Source: JAGNZR01 sp051656905 (lineage in GTDB: Bacteria > Fusobacteriota > Fusobacteriia > Fusobacteriales > Fusobacteriaceae). Taken from it: 8,827 bases of DNA. The position numbers were made by a program, and so were the translations under genes. The notes below the pieces were generated by a model. The model made no database searches and was not told the origin of the DNA. It saw nothing but the letters and a program-made list of their open reading frames with translations. The DNA lies in NCBI GenBank assembly GCA_051656905.1, contig JBOFJQ010000033.1, forward strand, positions 1 through 8,827. Reading direction: 5' to 3'. Shown here one piece after another: positions 1-5,700 of this stretch. Each line of letters opens with the position of its first letter. The stretch's first letter is position 1.

Positions 1-122
1 ACGAAGATTTGTTATTAGATTCGTTAGTTTAATCGGTGGTGACCTCTTAAACATAACTTTTGATTTTCTCTCTATTCTGTTGTTAATGTCCTTTTAACTT
101 CGTCTCGCGTTTCTCGCTGACA
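1..122 (-). other. 5' leader of a probable rRNA operon (partial)
   Basis: This stretch lies downstream of two strong tandem promoters and contains no plausible reading frame, so it is most simply the untranslated leader of a stable RNA operon that continues past the left edge. Read on the minus strand it has a short direct repeat, GCGAGA twice with 3 nt between, just after the P2 start, and then a boxA-like element. No 16S sequence is reached in the window, so the rRNA assignment is an inference from promoter architecture. A tRNA cluster or other stable RNA is the alternative. Confidence 0.5.
70..91 (-). promoter_or_regulatory. boxA-like antitermination element
   Basis: On the minus strand this reads GGACATTAACAACAGAATAG and two further bases. 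It resembles the boxA-type elements of rRNA leaders and spacers in low-GC bacteria (pattern CATT-GAAAACT-GAATA), where NusB/NusE load to stop Rho-dependent termination of untranslated rRNA. It sits about 30-50 nt after the predicted P2 start, a normal place for such an element. The match is by eye and not to a curated consensus for this phylum. Confidence 0.5.
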
Positions 123-128
123 AGGATT

Positions 129-157
129 ATCTTACCACAACCACCACTTTTCGTCAA
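129..157 (-). promoter_or_regulatory. Stable RNA promoter P2
   Basis: The minus strand shows a -35 box TTGACG (152-157), a 17-nt spacer and a -10 box TAAGAT (129-134) preceded by TGG, an extended -10 (TGn). The DNA just upstream of the -35 is A-rich, as in UP elements. Initiation is expected near 121-122. Both boxes are close to the sigma70 consensus with ideal spacing, and no coding sequence follows in the window, so this is read as the proximal promoter of an rRNA operon. Confidence 0.75.
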
Positions 158-218
158 CACTTTTTTTCATTTTTTTCTCTATAATCACATTTTTCTGCTC
201 TTTTAATTAAATTTTTTT

Positions 219-247
219 ATTATAAAATGCTTTTTTTATTTTGTAAA
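219..247 (-). promoter_or_regulatory. Stable RNA promoter P1
   Basis: The minus strand has a -35 box TTTACA (242-247), exactly 17 nt of spacer and a perfect -10 box TATAAT (219-224). The predicted start is near 211-212. It lies 90 bp upstream of P2 in the same direction, forming the P1-P2 tandem typical of rRNA operons. The spacer and flanks are A/T-rich, so chance -10 matches are common here. The near-consensus -35 at ideal spacing is what makes this convincing. Confidence 0.7.
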
Positions 248-319
248 CACTAGAAAATTAAGCCCTTTAAGCCTTTAAATTTTTTATATTTTATTTTTAG
301 ATTATTTTTTAATTTATTT
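248..319. other. Gene-free AT-rich spacer, no clear terminator
   Basis: The DNA between the permease stop codon and the P1 promoter is almost pure A/T. On the minus strand it has only a short direct repeat, TTAAAGGC then TTAAAGGG, near 262-278. That repeat cannot form a stable G-C stem because no GCC partner is present, so no intrinsic terminator is visible for the long upstream operon. Confidence 0.5.
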
Positions 320-1258
320 TTAAATTAATCCTAAATTTTTCATAACTAGTATTCCAAAAAAAATAGTTACAATACTTACAGAGGTTGTAAAAACAACTAT
401 TTGACCTGCCAGATCACTGTCTCCATCCATTTGTTGTGCCATATTAAAAGAAGACACTGCAGTTGGTGCTCCAAAAATTATATAAATTATTAAAAGTTTT
501 ACTCCTGTAAATCCAGCTATAACTCCAAGAGTGACAAATATCAATGGTAAAAGCATTAATTTTGAAACTACAATTCCCATTGTTAATTTAAAGTATTTTT
601 TAACAGAACAGAATTCGAAACTTCCACCTAGAAGTAGAATTGCTAAAGGAGTGGCTACTTTTGAGAGATCATTTATTGTTATTTTAAAAAAATGTGGTAA
701 TACTACTTGGAATTTCAATACTAAAATACCTAACATTGCTCCTATTATTAAAGGATTTTTCAAAATCTCTTTTATTATCTTTAAATAGTTAATTTTAGAG
801 CTTCTAAAAAGTTCTAAGGATATAACTGCTAAAATATTGAAGATAGGTATAACAAAAGCTATTGCAATAGCCACCGTTCCTATTCCTGCCTCTCCAAAAA
901 TACTAGTTGCTATGGGTAAACCCATTATTACAAAATTTGTACGGAACAATCCTTGGATTATAACACCAATTTTCTTATTATCTTTTTCTATTCTAGGAAT
1001 TAAAATTATTAATAAAGAAAATAAGGCAATAATCATACCTACTATAAATATGATGAACCTCTTATCAAAAACTTCATTCAAATTAGTTTTATATATAGAA
1101 TTAAACAGATGCAAAGGTAAAAAAACTTTAAATACTACATTATTAAAAACTTTTAAACTTTTAACATCGTAAACTTCATATTTTTTTAACAAATATCCTA
1201 ATACCATAATAATGAATAAGGGTAACACTACATTTAAAGATATAATTATATTGTCCAA
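320..1258 (-). CDS. AEC-family (auxin efflux carrier-like) permease
   Basis: A 312-residue, highly hydrophobic protein with about ten predicted membrane segments, in the AEC/Mem_trans family. Bacterial members export or import small organic anions such as malate or malonate, or amino acids, using ion gradients. The substrate cannot be read from sequence. Family signatures are FRTNFVIMGLP (105-115), NPLIIGAMLGIL (168-179), ATPLAILLLGGSF (202-214) and GAPTAVSSFNMAQQM (263-277), followed by the D-rich DGDSDLAGQ before the last helix. Both the N-terminal and C-terminal five-helix halves are present, so it looks intact. The start is TTG at 1258, chosen because GGGAGG lies 5 nt upstream. The nearby upstream ATG is out of frame, and the next in-frame Met (residue 18) would cut the first helix. 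It is the last gene of the operon, 25 nt after tsaD, with no evident functional tie to it. Confidence 0.92.
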   Translation of the reverse strand: MDNIIISLNVVLPLFIIMVLGYLLKKYEVYDVKSLKVFNNVVFKVFLPLHLFNSIYKTNLNEVFDKRFIIFIVGMIIALFSLLIILIPRIEKDNKKIGVIIQGLFRTNFVIMGLPIATSIFGEAGIGTVAIAIAFVIPIFNILAVISLELFRSSKINYLKIIKEILKNPLIIGAMLGILVLKFQVVLPHFFKITINDLSKVATPLAILLLGGSFEFCSVKKYFKLTMGIVVSKLMLLPLIFVTLGVIAGFTGVKLLIIYIIFGAPTAVSSFNMAQQMDGDSDLAGQIVVFTTSVSIVTIFFGILVMKNLGLI

Positions 1259-1263
1259 GAATT

Positions 1264-1269
1264 CCTCCC
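1264..1269 (-). promoter_or_regulatory. Ribosome binding site fixing a TTG start (permease)
   Basis: GGGAGG on the minus strand, 5 nt before the TTG at 1258. It lies in the 25-nt gap after tsaD, and no in-frame ATG or GTG is as well placed. Confidence 0.8.
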
Positions 1270-1283
1270 ATACTGCTTATAAA

Positions 1284-2297
1284 TTATATATCTTCTGAAA
1301 TATCTAAAGTTGCTATTCCATTTAGATCTAATTTAGCAAAGGCTTCTTTACCTCTTGTTTCTAATTTATAATATGCTGCCATGGCTATCATAGCTGCATT
1401 GTCTGTACAATAAACCATTTTAGGGTAACTTACCTCAACTCCAAATTTATTTCCTCTTTCAACAAGTTCACTTCTAAGTAATGAATTTGCTGCAACTCCA
1501 CCTGCTATTATAACTCTTTTAACATTTAAATCTTCAGTAGCTTTCAGAGTTTTTTTACATAAAATATCTACAGCTTTCCATTGGAAAGAAGCAGCTAAAT
1601 CCTCTTTCTTAAACTCTTCGCCCTTCATTTTACTTTTATTAACAAAGTTAATTACAGCTGTTTTGATTCCTGAAAAACTGAAATCATACCCAGAAACTCT
1701 AGGTTCAGTTATTTTTAAGAAATCTTTATTTCCTTGATAATACATTTTATCCACAATAGGCCCACCTGGATAACCGATTCCCATAACTCTCGCTATTTTG
1801 TCATAAGACTCTCCAACTGCATCATCTAAAGTTGAACCGATATTTTTAAAGTTATGTTTTTCATCTATGTATACTATATTAGTATGTCCTCCAGAAACTA
1901 CTAAAGCTATACAAGGAAGTGTTATATCTCTTTCTATGAAGTTTGCATATATATGTGCTTTTATGTGATGAACAGGGATTATAGGTATATTATGCCCATA
2001 AGACAGCCCTTTCGCAAAGGATACTCCCACTAATAGAGCTCCTATTAATCCTGGGGCATAAGTCACAGCTATATAATCTATATCATCCATTCCTACTTGT
2101 GCTTCTTCTAATGCTTCCTCTAATATTGCAGCTATATTTTTTATATGATGACGAGAAGCTATTTCTGGAACAACTCCTCCAAACTCTTTATGAATCTCTA
2201 TTTGAGAAGATATTTTATTACTTAATACTTCTTTTCCATCTCTTAATATAGCTATAGATGTTTCGTCGCAAGATGTTTCTATTCCTAAAATTATCAT
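1284..2297 (-). CDS. tsaD: tRNA N6-threonylcarbamoyladenosine transferase TsaD
   Basis: The universal Kae1/TsaD enzyme, which with TsaB and TsaE transfers the threonylcarbamoyl group from TC-AMP (made by TsaC) to A37 of ANN-decoding tRNAs in the cytoplasm. At 337 residues it has the usual full bacterial length. Visible ASKHA-fold and family motifs are GIETSCDETS (5-14), the metal-binding pair H111 and H115 in HHIKAH, SGGHTN (135-140), GESYDKIAR (162-170), GYPGGP (175-180), GGVAAN (266-271) and CTDNAAMIA (297-305), whose Asp299 is the third metal ligand. The ATG start is preceded 8 nt upstream by AGGAGG, which overlaps the TAG stop of plsC, so translation is probably coupled. No partner genes (tsaB, tsaE, tsaC) are in the window. 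The assignment is secure. Confidence 0.98.
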   Translation of the reverse strand: MIILGIETSCDETSIAILRDGKEVLSNKISSQIEIHKEFGGVVPEIASRHHIKNIAAILEEALEEAQVGMDDIDYIAVTYAPGLIGALLVGVSFAKGLSYGHNIPIIPVHHIKAHIYANFIERDITLPCIALVVSGGHTNIVYIDEKHNFKNIGSTLDDAVGESYDKIARVMGIGYPGGPIVDKMYYQGNKDFLKITEPRVSGYDFSFSGIKTAVINFVNKSKMKGEEFKKEDLAASFQWKAVDILCKKTLKATEDLNVKRVIIAGGVAANSLLRSELVERGNKFGVEVSYPKMVYCTDNAAMIAMAAYYKLETRGKEAFAKLDLNGIATLDISEDI

Positions 2298-2309
2298 CTA
2301 TAATTCCTC

Positions 2310-3053
2310 CTATATCTCTTTACTATAATACATAGTTCTTACTTTTTCTTCTAGAATTTCATTAATATCCTTTAATTCTTCCTCTGTTAAATCATCTACT
2401 TTTATAGGCTTCCCTATATGAAAAATAATTTTACACCCAAGTTTCATAGCTTTTTTACCTGGCTCTTGTATTAAATCGCTCCCTCTTATAGCTATAGGTA
2501 CAACATAACCCTTTGCCTCAGTAACTAATTTAAAACTCCCTTTTTTAAATTCATTCTCTCCAAAACCTACTTTTCTTGTTCCTTGAGGAAAAATACATAA
2601 AGGGTGTCCTTTCTTTACAAGTTCTACACCTCTTCTTATTCCTTTTATACCTTCTCTAGGATTTGTTCTATCTAAGAATACTCCACCACACTCAGGAATC
2701 CATCTCCCAAAGAATGGCCAACTTTTCATCTCTTGTTTTGCAACAAATGAAATATCAATACTTTCTGACAGAGCATCTATTATAAGAGGGATGTCTAAAT
2801 TACTTGAGTGATTAGAAATAATAACCACACCATCTTTTGTATCTAAGTTTTTAAACATCTCTTCATCTTCATAAATTATCTCTTTTTTTAACATTAACGC
2901 TTTTATCATCCATTTAGATACTAATCTCATCTGTTTTCTGGCATATTTTATTCTTTCATAAGGTTCCATTGTTTTTAGCTTTGGAAAGTATAAAACAGTT
3001 ACAAAAGAGAATATATAAAACGTCGTTAACGTAATCATAATTAAACCTATCAC
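2310..3053 (-). CDS. plsC: 1-acyl-sn-glycerol-3-phosphate acyltransferase (PlsC family)
   Basis: A 247-residue acyltransferase expected to acylate lysophosphatidic acid to phosphatidic acid at the inner membrane, the branch point of phospholipid synthesis. It has an N-terminal hydrophobic anchor (about 1-23) and the four family motifs: the catalytic NHSSNLD (81-87, HX4D), GGVFLDR (123-129), FPQGTR (155-160) and VVPIAI (184-189). Motif III normally reads FPEGTR; here the Glu is Gln157. The start is GTG at 3053, sharing its G with the recX TAG stop. AGGAGG lies 5 nt upstream, encoded by the last RecX codons. The alternative ATG at residue 6 is too far from that site and would shorten the anchor. 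Related lyso-ornithine lipid or LPS acyltransferases share the motifs, so the exact acceptor is inferred. Confidence 0.9.
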   Translation of the reverse strand: MIGLIMITLTTFYIFSFVTVLYFPKLKTMEPYERIKYARKQMRLVSKWMIKALMLKKEIIYEDEEMFKNLDTKDGVVIISNHSSNLDIPLIIDALSESIDISFVAKQEMKSWPFFGRWIPECGGVFLDRTNPREGIKGIRRGVELVKKGHPLCIFPQGTRKVGFGENEFKKGSFKLVTEAKGYVVPIAIRGSDLIQEPGKKAMKLGCKIIFHIGKPIKVDDLTEEELKDINEILEEKVRTMYYSKEI

Positions 3054-3601
3054 TATTTCCTCCTATCTAGTACCGTCTTTATATTTTTATATTCAAACCC
3101 TTTTCTCATTAAAGTCACTATAACTTTGTCCAAAGGCTTATCTTTCATTTTTTCTATATTTTTTTCTATCTCTTGAAATTCATTATCTATATTAGAATCT
3201 AAAAATTCTTTTATAATAGAATTGGGTATCCCTTTTCTATTAAGTTCATATTCTAATTTTTTTCTACCATATTTTTCATGATTTTTTATATACTGCTCAA
3301 CTAAAGATAGATCATCTAAATACCCTTTTTCTTCTAATCTCTCCATAGTTTCTATAACTATAGCTATATCATAAAAAACATTTTTTAACTTATCTTGTAA
3401 ATCTTTCTTAAAATAATCTTTCTTAGATAATAAATATATAGAGTAGTTATAAACTACTCTATACATCAGTTTTTCATATTCATCTTTAGTTAAACAATTT
3501 TTTTCCTTAAGAGAATACTCCAATATCATCTCTCTATTTAGGGAGAATTCTTTACGATCTTCTATTTTAATCTTATTTTTTATTAAAATAAAATTAATCA
3601 T
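3053..3601 (-). CDS. recX: RecA modulator RecX
   Basis: RecX binds in the groove of RecA filaments and modulates, usually inhibits, recombinase and coprotease activity. This 182-residue protein has the family layout of tandem three-helix repeats. The most recognisable part is YLLSKKDYFKKDLQDKLKN (56-74), then ERLEEKGYLDDLSLVEQYI (87-105), then YGRKKLEYELNRKGI (111-125). These match the family pattern of a basic repeat start, a gylDD turn and a G..ri..eL..kGi segment. The ATG overlaps the recA stop by 8 nt (3594-3601), and the SD-like AGGTGAG lies inside recA, so it is translated coupled to recA, an arrangement common for this pair. The sequence is diverged and lysine-rich, so position beside recA adds to the assignment. 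Confidence 0.92.
   Translation of the reverse strand: MINFILIKNKIKIEDRKEFSLNREMILEYSLKEKNCLTKDEYEKLMYRVVYNYSIYLLSKKDYFKKDLQDKLKNVFYDIAIVIETMERLEEKGYLDDLSLVEQYIKNHEKYGRKKLEYELNRKGIPNSIIKEFLDSNIDNEFQEIEKNIEKMKDKPLDKVIVTLMRKGFEYKNIKTVLDRRK
3059..3064 (-). promoter_or_regulatory. Ribosome binding site of plsC inside recX
   Basis: AGGAGG on the minus strand, 5 nt before the plsC GTG. The same bases encode Arg-Arg near the RecX C-terminus (AGG AGG AAA TAG), so a strong ribosome site is built into the end of the upstream coding sequence. Confidence 0.8.
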
Positions 3602-4688
3602 CTAATAACTCACCTAATTCATCTCCATCTTGATCTTCAGGGGAAGTTACAACTGTTATCTCTTCTATTATTTTATTAACTTCAGCTTCTATACTAGCTA
3701 GTAAATCTGCATCTGTTTCTAATCTAACTTTAACATTCTCTTTTCCTTGTCCAATTCTAATATCTCCAAAACTAAACCAAGATCCTGATTTTGATACTAT
3801 ATCCTTATCTAAAGCTATATCTAGTATCTCTCCTACTCTTGATATACCTTTTCCATACATAATTTGGAAAGAAGCTTCTTTAAATGGAGGTGCCACTTTA
3901 TTCTTAGTTACTTTTACAGTAACCTCGTTTCCAATGATGTCATCTCCTTGTTTTACACTTCCAATTCTTTTTACTTCCATTCTTACAGAAGAGTAAAACT
4001 TTAAAGCTTTTCCTCCTGTAGTTGTTGTTTGAGGTCCAAATCCAAATCCACCAATTTTATCTCTGATTTGGTTAATAAAAATCATAGTTGTTTTTGATTT
4101 ATTTAAATTAGCTGTTAATTTTCTTAAAGCTTTTGACATTAATCTAGCTTGTAATCCCATTTGTTGATCTGACATCTCTCCATCAATTTCAACTTTTGGA
4201 ACAAGTGCTGCAACTGAATCCACTACGATTACATCTATAGCTCCTGATCTAACAAGTACGTCAGCTATATCTAAAGCCTGCTCTCCATAGTCTGGTTGAG
4301 ATATTAAAAGCTCATCTACATCTACACCTAAAGCTTTTGCATAGATAGGGTCTAGTGCATGCTCAGCATCTATAAAGGCTGCAACTCCACCAATCTTTTG
4401 AGCCTCTGCTATTATATGAAGTGCTATAGTTGTTTTTCCTGAACTTTCAGCTCCATAAACCTCAACTACTCTTCCTCTTGGAACTCCACCTATACCTAGT
4501 GCTAAATCTAAATTTATACTTCCAGATGGTATTACTTCTACTTTCATGTTTAAGTTTTCACCTAATTTCATTATAGAACCTTCACCAAAATCTTTTCTAA
4601 TCTGTTTTAATGCTAACTCCAAACTTTTGTTTTTTTCTGTTGTTTCCTTAGTTGACTCTTTCCCTTCTACTGACTTTACTTTTGCCAC
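3594..4688 (-). CDS. recA: Recombinase RecA
   Basis: RecA forms ATP-dependent filaments on single-stranded DNA for strand exchange, repair and coprotease signalling. The 364-residue protein is full length: N-terminal helix and ALKQIRKDFGEGSIMKLG (26-43), Walker A GAESSGKT (79-86), FIDAEHALDP (105-114) with the catalytic Glu, Walker B VIVVD (153-157), L1 near EIDGEMSDQQMGLQ (167-180), NQIR (206-209), L2 (about 210-225), and an acidic tail (351-364). L2 is unusual: it reads KIGGFGFGPQTTTTGG (211-226), one residue longer than the E. coli loop, with Gln where E. coli has Glu207. The start is GTG at 4688, supported by AGGAGG 6 nt upstream that overlaps the stop of the glycosyltransferase gene before it. 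No separate intergenic promoter is possible in the 10-nt gap; see the candidate internal promoter. Confidence 0.99.
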   Translation of the reverse strand: MAKVKSVEGKESTKETTEKNKSLELALKQIRKDFGEGSIMKLGENLNMKVEVIPSGSINLDLALGIGGVPRGRVVEVYGAESSGKTTIALHIIAEAQKIGGVAAFIDAEHALDPIYAKALGVDVDELLISQPDYGEQALDIADVLVRSGAIDVIVVDSVAALVPKVEIDGEMSDQQMGLQARLMSKALRKLTANLNKSKTTMIFINQIRDKIGGFGFGPQTTTTGGKALKFYSSVRMEVKRIGSVKQGDDIIGNEVTVKVTKNKVAPPFKEASFQIMYGKGISRVGEILDIALDKDIVSKSGSWFSFGDIRIGQGKENVKVRLETDADLLASIEAEVNKIIEEITVVTSPEDQDGDELGELLDD

Positions 4689-4694
4689 TTTAAA

Positions 4695-4700
4695 CCTCCT
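4695..4700 (-). promoter_or_regulatory. Ribosome binding site fixing the recA GTG start
   Basis: AGGAGG on the minus strand, 6 nt before GTG. Its last two bases are the AG of the TAG stop codon of the upstream glycosyltransferase gene (4699-4701), so the upstream stop lies in the recA ribosome site. Confidence 0.85.
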
Positions 4701-5685
4701 ACTTATCTCTTTCTATAACATCAAAAATATATCTACCACTTATATTCTTCATACATTTAAAATGTCCTTGAGGACACTTCTTATCGCCGTGCAAACTGCA
4801 TGGAGAACAACTTTCATTGGCATATATTAAATTTTCGCCCTTTTTAAATTCAAACATTTTTGGAGAAGTTGGTCCAAATATTACATAGGTTTCACACTTA
4901 ACTCCTCTAGCTATATGAAATGGTCCAGAATCATTAGTAACTAAATACTGTGATTTTGACAATAAAGCTCCACTCTCTTTTAGAGTCAAAGTTCCACATA
5001 AGTTTATACAATTTCCACCACTTATAGAATCTATCTCTTCAGCAGCTAAAAAATCCTCTTTTCCACCTATTATTAAAATCTTTTCACCGTATTTTTCATG
5101 AATTAATTTAGCTAACTCTCCAAAGTTTTTAGTACACCATTTTTTAGTGTTTTTAGATGCTCCAGGAGCAAACACAGGGCGCCCTCTATACTCCTCAGGA
5201 ATATTCTCCAAATCTCTTCTTTCAAAAGGAAAATCTAAGTCCTCACCTTTATATTCTATCCCTAAATGCTTCACCGCACCAAAGTAGTTTTTTACGATGG
5301 TATCATCCACGTTATACTTTATAAGTTTACACTTAACAAGTAAAGTTTTCCACCAGCTTCTTTTTCTATATCTAGATTGATTTCCACCTATAATCTTAGA
5401 TATCATTATCGATCTTAATTTTCCATGCAAATCTATAACGTAATCATAATTATTTATTTTTAATTTTTTAGCAAAGTCTAAAATATTCAGTATTCCATCA
5501 TTTTCTTTCTTATTAAAAACAATTAAGTTATCTATATAAGGACTCCCCTCTATAGCACTCTTAAATTTATCCATAACTATGAAATCTATTTCTACGTCAG
5601 GATATTTTTCTTTTAACCCTTTTAATATAGGGGTAGTTAATATTACATCACCTATGGAGCTTAACCTAATTATCAAAACTCTCAA
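4699..5685 (-). CDS. Glycosyltransferase family 9, LPS heptosyltransferase (WaaF-like)
   Basis: A 328-residue GT-B enzyme of the ADP-heptose:LPS heptosyltransferase family, expected to act on the cytoplasmic face of the inner membrane on nascent lipid A-core. N-terminal IGDVILTTP places the proposed catalytic Asp at residue 13, as in WaaC/WaaF. DLHGKLRS (85-92), APGASKNTKKW (173-183), NDSGPFHIA (251-259, nucleotide-sugar site) and FGPTSP (270-275) follow. The C-terminus has a Cys/His motif, C293-x2-C296-x2-H299 then C304 and C311, shared with the paralogue at 6467-7468. The start is TTG at 5685, with GGGGAG 7 nt upstream and the conserved first strand beginning at once. The gap to the kinase gene is 15 nt, and recA follows after 10 nt. 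Which heptose it adds, or whether it adds another sugar, cannot be told. Confidence 0.9.
   Translation of the reverse strand: MRVLIIRLSSIGDVILTTPILKGLKEKYPDVEIDFIVMDKFKSAIEGSPYIDNLIVFNKKENDGILNILDFAKKLKINNYDYVIDLHGKLRSIMISKIIGGNQSRYRKRSWWKTLLVKCKLIKYNVDDTIVKNYFGAVKHLGIEYKGEDLDFPFERRDLENIPEEYRGRPVFAPGASKNTKKWCTKNFGELAKLIHEKYGEKILIIGGKEDFLAAEEIDSISGGNCINLCGTLTLKESGALLSKSQYLVTNDSGPFHIARGVKCETYVIFGPTSPKMFEFKKGENLIYANESCSPCSLHGDKKCPQGHFKCMKNISGRYIFDVIERDK
4739..4776 (-). promoter_or_regulatory. Candidate internal recA promoter with a dyad operator
   Basis: Inside the 3' end of the glycosyltransferase gene the minus strand has AGGACA (4763-4768), 18 nt of spacer and TATAAG (4739-4744). These are 4/6 and 5/6 matches to -35 and -10, placing a start about 44 nt before recA. 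The -35 is one half of a perfect dyad, TGTCCT-CA-AGGACA (4763-4776). The dyad lies in codons for KCPQGH, part of a protein motif. The paralogous gene encodes that motif with different codons and no dyad. It does not match known LexA boxes. This is a tentative call. Confidence 0.3.
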
Positions 5686-5692
5686 ATTCTAT

Positions 5693-5698
5693 CTCCCC
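5693..5698 (-). promoter_or_regulatory. Ribosome binding site fixing a TTG start (third glycosyltransferase)
   Basis: GGGGAG on the minus strand, 7 nt before the TTG at 5685 and just after the kinase stop codon. No ATG or GTG exists in frame between this site and the conserved first strand. Confidence 0.75.
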
Positions 5699-5700
5699 TT

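Noticed and set aside
178..206. A third promoter (TATAGA with TTAAAA) between P1 and P2
   Set aside because: The -35 match is poor and such -10-like strings are common in this AT-rich DNA.
531..788. Plus-strand open frame of 85 codons
   Set aside because: It lies wholly inside the permease gene on the other strand, has no family signature, and is the antisense shadow of the hydrophobic coding sequence.
837..1172. Plus-strand open frame of 111 codons
   Set aside because: It is antisense to the permease gene, has an odd Ile/Lys/Asn-rich composition and no recognisable motif.
4546..4830. Plus-strand open frame across the recA start
   Set aside because: It overlaps recA and the glycosyltransferase gene on the other strand and shows no signature or proper ribosome site.
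4689..5685. A classic SOS box of the CGAAC-N4-GTTCG or CTGT-N8-ACAG type upstream of recA
   Set aside because: I looked in the gap and the upstream gene end and saw none. Only the different dyad at 4763-4776 stood out.
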